The notes below the pieces were generated by a model that worked only from the letters and a program-made list of their open reading frames with translations, ran no database searches and was not told the origin of the DNA. From NCBI RefSeq assembly GCF_900100395.1, contig NZ_FNFB01000038.1:1-64000 (forward strand): 64,000 bases of DNA, given 5' to 3'. The translations under genes and the position numbers were made by a program. This document shows, piece by piece, positions 30,952-39,477 of this stretch; position 1 is the first letter of the stretch, and every line of letters starts with the position of its first letter. This DNA is from Nonomuraea maritima (GTDB lineage Bacteria; Actinomycetota; Actinomycetes; Streptosporangiales; Streptosporangiaceae).

Positions 30952-31890
30952 ATGTCGCTCCGCGAGGCTGATGTGTTCGAGAGTTGCAGGGGGCGTCTGG
31001 AGGCGATCGCCTACCGGCTGCTGGGGTCGGCAGGGGACGCGGAGGACGCGGTGCAGGACGCGTACCTGCGCTGGCACGCGGCCGACCGCGAACGGATCGA
31101 GACGCCAGAGGCGTGGCTGACGAAGGTGCTCACCAACCTCTGCCTCAACCGGCTCACCTCGGCGCGGGCCAGGCGGGAGACGTACGTCGGGCAGTGGCTG
31201 CCCGAGCCGGTGCTGGACGGCGACCGCATGCTCGGCCCCGCCGACACCTTCGAGCAGCGCGAGTCGGTGTCGATGGCGATGCTCACCCTGATGGAGCGGC
31301 TGTCGCCCAACGAGCGCGTCGTGTACGTGCTGCGCGAGGCGTTCGGGTACGCCCACCGCGAGATCGCGGAGATCCTCGACCTCACCGAGTCGAACTGCCA
31401 GCAGATCCACCGGCGCGCCAAGCAGCATCTCGCCGCCGAACGACGCCGTACGGAGGTCGACGCGGCCGCCGCGCGGAAGATCGTGGAGGAGTTCCTCGCC
31501 GCGGCCCTCAGCGGCGACACCCAGCCGCTGATCAGGCTGCTCGCGGACGACGCCGTCAGCGTGGCCGACGGCGGCGGGAAGGTCGTCGCCCGCCGCACGC
31601 CGATCCTCGGAGCGCTGGACATCGCCATGTACCTGCGCGGCATGTTCCGGCCGAGCGACGCCAAGCGGGCCATCGTGGGCGGCGATCCGGTCTTCCACGC
31701 CGCCGTCGTCAACGGTGGTCCCGCCGTGCTGGTGGCGGTCGGTGAGCAGGTCGTCGGCGTGCTCTGCCTCGACGCGACGGCCGACGGCCTCGCCGCGGTC
31801 CACGTGCAGGTCAACCCCGACAAGCTGGAGCGCATCACGCGCCAGTGGACGGCCGCCGGGCCTCATCGCCCGATCCCCACCACATGGTGA
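30952..31890 (+). CDS. ECF41 (SigJ-type) RNA polymerase sigma factor with SnoaL-like domain
   Basis: 312 residues. Sigma region 2 is at about 10-75 (CRGRLEAIAYRLLGSAGDAEDAVQDAYLRW), region 4 at about 125-175 (EIAEILDLTESNCQQIHRRAKQHL). A SnoaL-like C-terminal domain ends with QVNPDKLERIT. In ECF41 the NPDKL-type motif of this domain controls sigma activity in place of an anti-sigma factor. ECF41 genes are normally next to an oxidoreductase or carboxymuconolactone-decarboxylase-like target; the flavoprotein 80 bp downstream fits. A dead second ECF41 tail is at 25036-25323. Confidence 0.92.
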   Translation: MSLREADVFESCRGRLEAIAYRLLGSAGDAEDAVQDAYLRWHAADRERIETPEAWLTKVLTNLCLNRLTSARARRETYVGQWLPEPVLDGDRMLGPADTFEQRESVSMAMLTLMERLSPNERVVYVLREAFGYAHREIAEILDLTESNCQQIHRRAKQHLAAERRRTEVDAAAARKIVEEFLAAALSGDTQPLIRLLADDAVSVADGGGKVVARRTPILGALDIAMYLRGMFRPSDAKRAIVGGDPVFHAAVVNGGPAVLVAVGEQVVGVLCLDATADGLAAVHVQVNPDKLERITRQWTAAGPHRPIPTTW

Positions 31891-31971
31891 TGCACATCAC
31901 ACAAGGCACCTGTCAGGGATCGTCTGCCTACCCGGTTCATGAGGTGACAGCAACCTGACGGGAGGCACGCC

Positions 31972-33141
31972 ATGAAACACCGCATCGTGGTCCTGGGGGC
32001 CGGGTACGCCGGAGCCATCGCCGCCGGTCGTCTCGCCAAGCGCCTGCACCGCGACGACGTCTCGATCACGCTGGTGAACGCCGGCACGGAGTTCGTCGAA
32101 CGGGTGCGCCTGCACCAGCTCGCGAGCGGGCAGGACCTGCGGCCGCGTCCGCTGCGCGACCTGTTCGCGGGCACCGGTGTCGAGCTCAGGACCGCGCGGG
32201 TCGCCGCCGTCGACGTCGAGCGCAACACCGTCGACCTCGGCGACGAGACGCTCGGGTACGACACCCTCGTGTACGCCCTCGGGAGCACCGCCGCCGACCA
32301 GGGCGTCCCCGGTGTCGCGGAGTACGCCTACGACGTGGCGGGGAAGCAGTCCGCCCTCCGGCTCAGGGCGCGGCTCGGCGAGCTGGACGCCGGTGGCACC
32401 GTGCTGGTCGTGGGCGGCGGCCTGACCGGCATCGAGGCCGCCACCGAGATCGCCGAGGCCCGTCCGGACCTCAAGGTCGCCCTCGCCGCCGGCGGCCGCG
32501 TCGGCGGCTGGCTCAGCGACAAGGCCCAGCGGCACCTGCGCGGCGCCCTCGACCGGCTCGGCGTCACGGTCCACGACCACGCCGACATCGCGCGCGTCGA
32601 GGCGGACGGCGTCGTCACCGGCGCAGGAACGGAGATCGAGGCCCAGGTGACCGTGTGGACCGCCGGTTTCACCGTCCACCCGATCGCCGCCGCCACCACC
32701 CTGGAGGTGTCGGAGAGCGGCCGGATCGTCGTCGACGGCAGCATGCGCTCGGTCTCGCACCCCGACGTGTACGCCGTCGGCGACGCCGCGCTCGCCGAAG
32801 GAGCGGGCGGCGGGCAGCTGCGGATGTCGTGCGCGTCGGCCGGCCCGATGGCGTGGATGGCGGCCGACGCGATCGCCGCGCGCCTGACCGGCCGCGAGGT
32901 GCGCGAGACCACGATCGGCTACACCTTCCAGTGCATCAGCCTCGGCCGTCGTGACGGCATCATCCAGCGGGTCACCCCGGACGACCAGGTCACCTCGAGC
33001 GTCGTCACCGGCAGGACCGCCGCCCGGATCAAGGAGCTCGTCTGCGCGGGCGGCTTCTGGGGCGTCACCCAGCCGACCATGATGCTGCCGAGCCGCCGCC
33101 GCCACGTCGCGGTACCCGGGAGCAGCCCCGCCCGAGGATGA
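31972..33141 (+). CDS. NDH-2-like NAD(P)/FAD-dependent oxidoreductase
   Basis: 389 residues with two Rossmann dinucleotide folds. The FAD site is IVVLGAGYAGAIAAGRLAKRL (residues 4-24) and the NAD(P) site VLVVGGGLTGIEAATEIAE (about 142-160). The HPDVYAVGDAA motif near 262 is the FAD-contact strand. This is the pyridine nucleotide-disulfide oxidoreductase family 2 type without the redox Cys pair, near NDH-2. It may pass electrons from NAD(P)H to quinone or a soluble acceptor. It follows the ECF41 sigma gene and is its likely target. A ribosome site GGGAGGC precedes the ATG. Confidence 0.9.
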   Translation: MKHRIVVLGAGYAGAIAAGRLAKRLHRDDVSITLVNAGTEFVERVRLHQLASGQDLRPRPLRDLFAGTGVELRTARVAAVDVERNTVDLGDETLGYDTLVYALGSTAADQGVPGVAEYAYDVAGKQSALRLRARLGELDAGGTVLVVGGGLTGIEAATEIAEARPDLKVALAAGGRVGGWLSDKAQRHLRGALDRLGVTVHDHADIARVEADGVVTGAGTEIEAQVTVWTAGFTVHPIAAATTLEVSESGRIVVDGSMRSVSHPDVYAVGDAALAEGAGGGQLRMSCASAGPMAWMAADAIAARLTGREVRETTIGYTFQCISLGRRDGIIQRVTPDDQVTSSVVTGRTAARIKELVCAGGFWGVTQPTMMLPSRRRHVAVPGSSPARG

Positions 33142-33232
33142 GGATTTAACGCGGTTGTCACAGAGGCGCGGGCAACCCGGTCTGTCCTGTGAGTAAGGTC
33201 GCCTGTGTGGTTTATGTCTTTTTGGGGGATCT

Positions 33233-34258
33233 GTGGTGAATGAGAGTTCTTCTCCGATCGAGCGTTTCATGGTGGCTCAGCAGGGCCTGGGGCAGCTGAG
33301 GGCCTGGGCGGCAGGCGCTCAGGCGCTCTCCCTGCTCGCCGTCGCGTACGAGCGAGGCTGGCTGAGCTTCCTCGCCGAGCCGCGCGAACTCGACGAGCTC
33401 GCGACCTTCTCCGGCCTGCCGACCGACCGTACGGAAGGAGTCGTGGCCGCGCTGGAGGCCCACGGCGTCGTCGAGCGGCATGTCGGACGGATCGCCCTGA
33501 GCCCGGCCTTCGAGGCGCTGGTCGCCGACGACGCGTGGCTGTACCTCGGCGACCGGCTCGGCGAGGCGGCGACGATGACCCGGCTGGTCCGCGCCGCCGT
33601 CGAGGACGCCGACGGGGTGACGCTCGGCGACGCCGACGCGCTCGCCATCGCCAGGGCCGCCGGCGGACGTCCCACGCCGGTCTCCCGGGCGGTCTACGAG
33701 CGGCTCTACGACCAGATCCCGGAGTTCGCCGACACCATCCGCGAGGGACTCCTGCTCGACGTGGGCTGCGGGATCGCCGCGGGGGCGCTGACCACGGCGA
33801 CCATGTACCCGAAGGTGCGCTCGGTGGAGCTCGAGATCGTGCCCGCCGTGGCGGCCGAGGCGCGGGCGCGGGCCGAGGCGCTCGGGGTGGCCGACCGCGT
33901 CGACGTCCGCTGCATGGACGCCCGCAAGTTCGACGAGCGGGACGCCTTCGACGCGGCCCTGTGGGCGCAGCCGTTCTTCGCCGAGTCGGCCAGGCCCGAG
34001 ACGCTCGCCATGATCCGGCGGGCGCTCAAGCCCGGCGCGATCCTGATCATCCAGGAGATGGACCGTGAGCCGGCGGACGACGCCGAGCGTCCGGCCTTCG
34101 CCGTCCGCAAGCTGGTGTACGAGAACCTCGGCGCCCGGTTCGCGTCGACCGCCGAGCAGCTCATCGAGGAGGCGGAGGCGGTCGGGTTCGAGCTCGACCG
34201 GCTGGCCGTCACCGACTTCGGCCGGATCGTGATCATGCGCCGGCCCGCCGACGGCTGA
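33233..34258 (+). CDS. SAM-dependent methyltransferase with winged-helix-like N-terminus
   Basis: 341 residues from a GTG at 33233 with GGGGGA upstream. The N-terminal ~110 residues carry helices like the dimerisation and winged-helix part of O-methyltransferases (LDELATFSGLPTDRTEGVVAALEAHGVVE). The catalytic fold starts at LLLDVGCGIAAGALT (about 181), with VRSVELEIVP as the acidic strand and later MIRRALKPGAILIIQEMD. The substrate is unknown. It is preceded by an intergenic gap of 91 bp and followed by a convergent PIN gene 3 bp away. Confidence 0.85.
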   Translation: MVNESSSPIERFMVAQQGLGQLRAWAAGAQALSLLAVAYERGWLSFLAEPRELDELATFSGLPTDRTEGVVAALEAHGVVERHVGRIALSPAFEALVADDAWLYLGDRLGEAATMTRLVRAAVEDADGVTLGDADALAIARAAGGRPTPVSRAVYERLYDQIPEFADTIREGLLLDVGCGIAAGALTTATMYPKVRSVELEIVPAVAAEARARAEALGVADRVDVRCMDARKFDERDAFDAALWAQPFFAESARPETLAMIRRALKPGAILIIQEMDREPADDAERPAFAVRKLVYENLGARFASTAEQLIEEAEAVGFELDRLAVTDFGRIVIMRRPADG

Positions 34259-34261
34259 GGC

Positions 34262-34690
34262 TCACGACATCGGGGCGACCACGTCCGGCAGGAGGGTGAA
34301 CGCCGGCACGTGACGCGGGCGGAGCTGCGCGAAGTCGCGGTGGTCGAGCGTCGCGATGTGGGTGACCGCCAGCCGCTCGGCGATCGCGGCGACGGACACG
34401 TCGGCGGGGTCGAGCCCCTTGTGCAGGTGGGCGAGTTCGGCCATGCGGTGCACGTCCTGAGGGATCAGGTTCACCAGCTCGAACTCGTCGGTCACCTGGT
34501 CGAGGAACTCGGCGTGGACCGCCGCCCCCAGGTGCCGGCTGATGATCCAGCCGGCCTCGATCAGCACCGTGGACGGCAGGAGCAGCGGCCCCTCCAGCGT
34601 CCTCAGCAGCCGTACGCAGGTGACGTGATGCTGGTCGTCGCGGTCGACCACCGCGACCAACGGCCCTGTATCAAGAAGAACAGCGGTCAC
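34262..34690 (-). CDS. PIN-domain ribonuclease (VapC-type toxin)
   Basis: 142 residues. The PIN acidic residues are seen in LLDTGPLVAVVDRDD (Asp7 and Asp17-18), STVLIEAGW (Glu), DPADVSVAAIAERL (Asp) and ATLDHRDF (Asp). VapC toxins cut RNA, often tRNA, with these acids and Mg2+. The GTG start overlaps the stop of the small gene upstream by 4 bases, the usual toxin-antitoxin form. The unusual point is that the pair in turn overlaps an MFS gene, so all three form one operon. Confidence 0.85.
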   Translation of the reverse strand: MTAVLLDTGPLVAVVDRDDQHHVTCVRLLRTLEGPLLLPSTVLIEAGWIISRHLGAAVHAEFLDQVTDEFELVNLIPQDVHRMAELAHLHKGLDPADVSVAAIAERLAVTHIATLDHRDFAQLRPRHVPAFTLLPDVVAPMS

Positions 34691-34914
34691 ACTGGTCGAT
34701 TGAACCGCTCGGCGAGCAGATCTTCGACCCGTTCGGAAAGATGGCCGTCGCCGGACGCGCCGATCCCGGCGAGCGCCAGGCGCCGCCGTACCGGAGGCTC
34801 GTCGTCGTGCGCGGCGGCGAGCAACTCCGTCTCGGCCCGCCGCAGCAGGCGGCGGGCCTGTTCGGGCGACAACCGGTCAACCAGCCGGTGCAGCTCCTCG
34901 TGCGCGGAGGTCAT
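34687..34914 (-). CDS. Putative antitoxin paired with the PIN protein
   Basis: 75 residues: MTSAHEELHRLVDRLSPEQARRL and so on. It has an N-terminal helix with the L-x(5)-L-SPEQA pattern common in short antitoxin-like proteins of PIN pairs, and a charged tail ending in VEDLLAERF. No Phd, AbrB or RHH DNA-binding motif is clear. It overlaps the PIN gene and the MFS gene by 4 bp each. The antitoxin role is inferred from position and size. Confidence 0.7.
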   Translation of the reverse strand: MTSAHEELHRLVDRLSPEQARRLLRRAETELLAAAHDDEPPVRRRLALAGIGASGDGHLSERVEDLLAERFNRPV

Positions 34915-36065
34915 GGTCGAGCAGTGTACGGCCGCCGCCGCGCCACGAGCACGGCGATCAGCAGGTACGGCAGCGTGAGCAGCGCGAACAGCACCCCATG
35001 GGTGGCGTACGGCGAGGCCGCCCCGTAGGTCGCGTACACGCCGAGCGTCACCACGTTGGCGCCGATGCCGCCGAGCGAGGTCACGGTCGCCCGCGCCGGA
35101 CCGGTGATCCGCTCCTGGAGCCGCACGTCGGCCAGTACCCCGGCGAGCTGGAAGGCCCCGAACGCGAGGGCGATCAGCACGAACCCCGCCGGATGCCCGG
35201 CGAGCGCTCCCGCGACCATGGCCGCCGCCGCGAGCCCGAGCATCAGCCCGTACGCGCGCGCCGGCAGGCGCTGGGCGGCGTCCCCGAGCAGGCCGCCCGC
35301 GGTGACGCCGAGCCAGACCAGCAGCACCACCAGCGGGACGGCGGTCTTCGCCACCCCCGTCTCCAGGGCGAGGTAAGGGATGTACTCCTCCAGCGCTCCC
35401 CAGATCGCCGTCACGAACGCCACGAGCAGCACCGCGTTCAGCACGCCGCGGTCCGCACGGGCCAGCGCGACGCCCTCCCTGAGGATCGTCAGGTAACGCC
35501 CTTCGCCCGCGGCGGCGGGCGTCCTGTGCTCGGGCAGCGTCAGCGCGACGCAGGCGCACGCCACGCTCGCGACGACGGTGGCGACGCCCACGGCCGGGTA
35601 GCCGCCGGCCGCGAGGACGGGAGCGGCGAGCCCGATGGCGGCCGCGTCGGCGACGAGGCCGAGTGAGGTGGCCCGGCCCATGACGCCCGCGTACCGGTGG
35701 GCCTGGCCGCGCCGTTCCAGCTCCTCGTAGGCGAGCGCCTCGTACGAGCCTGAGACGAGCGCGCCCTCGGCGCCCCACAGTACGAACCCCAGGGCGAAGG
35801 CCCAGTAGGACGGGAAAGCGACCCAGAGCGCGAAGCCGAGGCCGGCCAGCAGCGGGCCGAGGACGAGCAGCAACCGGCGGGAGACCGTGTCGGCCCACGC
35901 GCCGGAGGGGACCTCCAGCACCATGCCGGTCACGGCCCAGATCACGAACAGGGAGGAGGTCTCGGCGACCGAGAGCCCGGTGTCGTGGAACAGCAGCGTG
36001 TACACCGGGTAGATCAGCATGAATTCGCCCACGAAGGCGTAGGCGTAGAGCGACGCGACAAGCAT
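34911..36065 (-). CDS. MFS transporter, 12-helix type
   Basis: 384 residues from the ATG at 36065, which has GGAAGG 4-5 bases upstream; an upstream extension is Arg/Pro-rich and improbable. The helices begin with MLVASLYAYAFVGEFMLIYPVYTLLF. Loop 2-3 carries the MFS motif A-like GAWADTVSRRLLL, and LGFVLWGAEGALVSGSYEALAYEELERRG is the helix 4 region. It looks like the MFS_1 family transporters of unknown substrate. Its stop overlaps the antitoxin start. A MarR gene lies 118 bp upstream in the same direction. Confidence 0.88.
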   Translation of the reverse strand: MLVASLYAYAFVGEFMLIYPVYTLLFHDTGLSVAETSSLFVIWAVTGMVLEVPSGAWADTVSRRLLLVLGPLLAGLGFALWVAFPSYWAFALGFVLWGAEGALVSGSYEALAYEELERRGQAHRYAGVMGRATSLGLVADAAAIGLAAPVLAAGGYPAVGVATVVASVACACVALTLPEHRTPAAAGEGRYLTILREGVALARADRGVLNAVLLVAFVTAIWGALEEYIPYLALETGVAKTAVPLVVLLVWLGVTAGGLLGDAAQRLPARAYGLMLGLAAAAMVAGALAGHPAGFVLIALAFGAFQLAGVLADVRLQERITGPARATVTSLGGIGANVVTLGVYATYGAASPYATHGVLFALLTLPYLLIAVLVARRRPYTARP

Positions 36066-36182
36066 GAGGCCTTCCAGCGGGGGACGGGACGGTGGGCTCC
36101 GAGTGCGCGTCGTCTCGGAGGTGCGCGCGTCCCGCGCGGGCCTCGGGTGATGGATCAATGTCGCCAGGTCATACCAGCGAGT

Positions 36183-36635
36183 CTAGAACGTGACGTCGCC
36201 CAGGCGCTCGTGAAAAGGACGGCGTTCCAGCGCTTCCAGCGTCCGTTCCAGCATCTGCTGCAGCGGCACGGGCAGCTCGTCGTCCAGCTCGTTCATGGCC
36301 CGCCTGGTGGCCTCCCACTCGGCCTCGATCAGGGGCAGTGCCGCGCGGGCCTTGTCGGTGAGGTGGACGATGCGATGGCGGGCGTCGGCGCCCGGCTCCA
36401 AACTGACGAACCCGCTGCGCCGCATCTGGACCACGGTCTGGCTCGCCGCCGAATGCGTCACGCCGATGGCCCGCGCGAGGTCGCGGATCGACATCGGGCC
36501 GTCCGCCACGAGGGTGCGGACGACGGGGGAGAAGCGCGGCCGGTATTCGGGCAGGCCGTGCCGCACGTAGACGTCGGCGATCGCGTCGTCCATCAACTCG
36601 TGGACGTGGCGCATCAGCGTCCCCAGACCGATCAT
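36183..36635 (-). CDS. MarR-family regulator upstream of the MFS-toxin operon
   Basis: About 150 residues. The winged helix is GPMSIRDLARAIGVTHSAASQTVVQMRRSGFVS followed by the wing GADARHRIVHLTDKA. The ATG at 36635 is preceded by a -10-like TACATT only 10 bases away, so the transcript may be nearly leaderless. It probably controls the exporter next to it. A TTG three codons earlier is the other possible start. Confidence 0.88.
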   Translation of the reverse strand: MIGLGTLMRHVHELMDDAIADVYVRHGLPEYRPRFSPVVRTLVADGPMSIRDLARAIGVTHSAASQTVVQMRRSGFVSLEPGADARHRIVHLTDKARAALPLIEAEWEATRRAMNELDDELPVPLQQMLERTLEALERRPFHERLGDVTF

Positions 36636-36756
36636 GGGGGCCAATGTAGTGGCTGCGCCCGGCGCGGGCCTGGCGCAGGCAGGACGAGCACGCCGCCCGA
36701 CCGGTGGAGACGGGGAAGGCCTACCCGCGCCGCGTCAGGCGCCGGCGCACCACAGG

Positions 36757-36999
36757 CTAGACGGGCCGGTCGTCGTCGCGGTCGAACGACTCCAGCACGC
36801 GTTCGACCGCGTCGCCCACGGGGCGCAACACCTGCGAGAACGCGTTGACCAGCGGACCGAAGATCTCACTGACCTCGGTCAGCAGGTTGGGACTCTTGTG
36901 TTCGGGAGGCGCCCAGCGCATGGCGTCCGCGCTCAGTGTCTCCCACTCGTCCACGACACCGTCGATGGCGTCGAGCACGTGGTCAGGATCGCTTGGCAT
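36757..36999 (-). CDS. Small acidic hypothetical protein
   Basis: 80 residues from an ATG at 36999 with GGAGA 7 bases upstream. The product (MPSDPDHVLDAIDGVVDEWE...) is helical and acidic and ends in a run of Asp (SFDRDDDRPV). No family is recognised, but the ribosome site and codon pattern support a real gene. Confidence 0.55.
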   Translation of the reverse strand: MPSDPDHVLDAIDGVVDEWETLSADAMRWAPPEHKSPNLLTEVSEIFGPLVNAFSQVLRPVGDAVERVLESFDRDDDRPV

Positions 37000-37048
37000 G
37001 ACCGTTCTCCGTGGATGATGGAGGGGTCGATTACCTTTCCACGGTACG

Positions 37049-37558
37049 TCAGGCCGGGACGGACACCCCAACGCCACCTCGGGTGGTGGCGCCGTACCGC
37101 TGCTTGTCGGCCTCCAGATCGAGCGGGCGGATACGCGTACGGCCGGCGATCACCTCGTCCGTGAGCAGCGCGGCCGGCACCAGCCACGACACCTCGAACT
37201 CCAGCCCGTCGGGGTCGTGCGCGTAGAGCGCCTTGGTGGTGCTGTGGTCGGACGCGCCGACCAGTGCGCCGAGCTCGGTCAGCTTGGCGGCGACGCGCTC
37301 CAGCTCCTCCAGGGTGTCGACCTCCCACGCCAGGTGGTAGAGGCCGACGGAGGTGCGGCCCGCCTCCGAGCGGGTCGCGTCCGCGCCGACCTGGAACAGG
37401 CCGAGGTCGTGGTCGTTCGCCGAGCCCGCGGCCTGGAGGAAGGCGGCGCCCGGCATGCTCATGACGACCTCGAAGCCGAGAGCCTCCCGGTAGAACGCGA
37501 CGCTCTGCTCCACGTCACGGACGTACAGCACCGCGTGGTTGAGTCGCTGGACAGGCAT
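37049..37558 (-). CDS. VOC-family dioxygenase-like protein
   Basis: 169 residues. The ATG at 37558 has GGGG upstream and begins the fold (VQRLNHAVLYVRDVEQSVAFYREALGFEVV). Metal ligands could be His8, His98 in GLYHLAWEV and Glu in PDGLEFEVSW, the ordered His-His-Glu triad of VOC dioxygenases and glyoxalases. Such enzymes include catechol-2,3-dioxygenase relatives. The substrate is unknown. Confidence 0.88.
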   Translation of the reverse strand: MPVQRLNHAVLYVRDVEQSVAFYREALGFEVVMSMPGAAFLQAAGSANDHDLGLFQVGADATRSEAGRTSVGLYHLAWEVDTLEELERVAAKLTELGALVGASDHSTTKALYAHDPDGLEFEVSWLVPAALLTDEVIAGRTRIRPLDLEADKQRYGATTRGGVGVSVPA

Positions 37559-37715
37559 GTTTGCCCCTTTCGACGGAATCCCCACCGTCAACTATATGAG
37601 CGTTCAACTACCCGGGAGGTTTTGCCCGGCGTCCGGAACACGCGGGAGCGGGGAGGGGGCGAACTGTCGGCCGCAGGCCGTACCGTTCTGCCGGTACCCG
37701 ACCAAGGAGAGGCCG

Positions 37716-37904
37716 ATGCACGACACCGAAGAGGCGCTGTTCCGGGCGGTTCACGGCATCGCGGGCAGGTTCGCCGGTCAGCCCGTGCCCGTGGTGATGG
37801 AGGCGTTGTTGCGCCAGCTGCCCAAGGCCCCGGGCCTCGAGGTGACGGAGCTCCGCAAGATCGCCGAGGAGATCAGCGTGGGGCGCGACCCCTCGGGCCT
37901 GTGA
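37716..37904 (+). CDS. Small hypothetical protein
   Basis: 62 residues with AAGGAGA before the ATG. The product (HDTEEALFRAVHGIAGRFAG, then VVMEALLRQLPKAPG) is a short helical protein. No family recognised. It lies alone before the xylulokinase gene, in the same direction. Confidence 0.55.
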   Translation: MHDTEEALFRAVHGIAGRFAGQPVPVVMEALLRQLPKAPGLEVTELRKIAEEISVGRDPSGL

Positions 37905-38034
37905 CGGTCTGATCGCCGACGAGGGCCGGGGCCGATCCGATGTGGCACCGGCTCTCGGAACAGCGCGCGCTTCCGGTTAGCATTTCTGACATTCCGCCCA
38001 CGCACGCGCTGGACCACTTGTTAGGAGTACGTCG

Positions 38035-39468
38035 GTGACGCTGGTCGCTGGGGTCGATTCCTCCACGCAGAGTTGCAAGGTCGTCATCCGGGAAGCAGAG
38101 ACCGGCGCGCTGGTGCGTCAGGGCCGCGCCTCGCACCCCGACGGCACCGAAGTGCACCCGTCCCATTGGTGGACCGCGCTGCTGCGGGCCCTCGACGAGG
38201 CCGGCGGCCTCGACGACGTCGCCGCCGTGAGCGTCGCCGGCCAGCAGCACGGCATGGTGTGCCTCGACGAGTCCGGCGAGGTCGTCCGCGAGGCGCTGCT
38301 GTGGAACGACACCCGTTCCGCGGCCGCCGCCGAACAGCTGGTCGCCGAGCTGGGCGGCCCGCAGGCGTGGGCCGACGCGGTCGGATCCGTCCCGGTCGCC
38401 TCGTTCACCGTGACCAAGCTGCGCTGGCTGGCCGAGCACGAGCCCGACAACGCGCGGCGCACGGCCGCCGTGTGCCTGCCGCACGACTGGCTCACCTGGC
38501 GGCTCATGGGCGCGCTGGCGTCCGGGGTTCCGTTCGGGGTCGAGGCGTGGCAGGACGCGCCCCGTCCGCCCCTCGACCAGCTCGTCACCGACCGGGGCGA
38601 CGCCTCAGGCACCGGCTACTGGTCGCCCGCGACCGGCGCCTACCGTACCGACCTGCTCAAGGCCGCCTTCGGGGCCGTTCCGCTGCTGCCCCGGGTGCTC
38701 GGTCCGGCCGAGGAGGCCGGTACGGCCGTGGCCGGCGGTCCCGGCGCGGTGCTCATCGCGCCCGGTACGGGCGACAACATGGCCGCCGCGCTCGGGGTGG
38801 GGGCGCGGCCGGGCGACGTCGTCGTTTCGCTGGGCACGTCCGGCACGGTGTTCGCGGTGGCGGGCGCGCCGAGCGCCGACGCCACCGGCGCCGTCGCGGG
38901 GTTCGCCGACGCCACCGGACGGTTCCTGCCGCTGGTGTGCACGCTCAACGCGGCCCGCGTCCTCGACGCCGCCGCCCGGATGGCGGGGGTCGGGCTCGAC
39001 GAGCTGAGCGACCTGGCGCTGCGCGCGCCCGCCGGGGCCGACGGGCTGACGCTGGTGCCGTACCTGGAGGGGGAGCGCACGCCCAACCGTCCGACCGCGT
39101 CGGGCTCTCTGCACGGGCTCACCTTGGCGACCTCGACCCCGGCCCACCTGGCGCGGGCGGCCGTCGAGGGCATGCTGTGCGGCCTCGCCGACGCGCTCGA
39201 CGCGCTCGACCTGCGGCCCGAGCGGGTGCTGCTGATCGGCGGCGCGGCCCGCTCGGAGGCGGTCCGCCGCATCGCCCCGACGATCTTCGGCGTCCCCATC
39301 ACGGTGCCCCCACCCGGCGAGTACGTCGCCGACGGCGCCGCCTACCAGGCAGCCACCCTGGTGACGACCCCGGATCGGCGCTCGGAGGAGACGGAGACCT
39401 ACGAGGCCGAGGCGATCCCCGAGATCCGCACCCGCTACACCCGCGCCACCGCACACATCCTCGACTGA
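38035..39468 (+). CDS. xylB: Xylulokinase (FGGY carbohydrate kinase)
   Basis: 477 residues from a GTG at 38035 with TAGGAG 7 bases upstream. The N-terminal ATP-lobe begins with LVAGVDSSTQSCKVVI, the xylulokinase-type SVAGQQHGMV follows near 75, and the C-terminal FGGY part has the phosphate loop VVVSLGTSGTVFAV and ERVLLIGGAARSEAVRRIAPTIFGVPI. It phosphorylates D-xylulose with ATP to feed the pentose phosphate pathway. No xylA or xylose transporter gene is adjacent, so the exact sugar could be another ketose. xylB is the best name on motifs. Confidence 0.85.
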   Translation: MTLVAGVDSSTQSCKVVIREAETGALVRQGRASHPDGTEVHPSHWWTALLRALDEAGGLDDVAAVSVAGQQHGMVCLDESGEVVREALLWNDTRSAAAAEQLVAELGGPQAWADAVGSVPVASFTVTKLRWLAEHEPDNARRTAAVCLPHDWLTWRLMGALASGVPFGVEAWQDAPRPPLDQLVTDRGDASGTGYWSPATGAYRTDLLKAAFGAVPLLPRVLGPAEEAGTAVAGGPGAVLIAPGTGDNMAAALGVGARPGDVVVSLGTSGTVFAVAGAPSADATGAVAGFADATGRFLPLVCTLNAARVLDAAARMAGVGLDELSDLALRAPAGADGLTLVPYLEGERTPNRPTASGSLHGLTLATSTPAHLARAAVEGMLCGLADALDALDLRPERVLLIGGAARSEAVRRIAPTIFGVPITVPPPGEYVADGAAYQAATLVTTPDRRSEETETYEAEAIPEIRTRYTRATAHILD

Positions 39469-39477
39469 CCCGAGAGC

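Noticed and set aside
31911..31971. An ECF41-type promoter (TGTCACA ... CGTC) before the flavoprotein gene
   Set aside because: TGTCAGG is present, but the -10 part does not occur at the right distance, so I could not support it.
31897..33270. A 457-codon minus-strand open frame
   Set aside because: It is antisense to the NDH-2-like gene with its clear Rossmann motifs. Its product is of the Gly/Arg/Asp-rich kind seen in GC-rich shadow frames.
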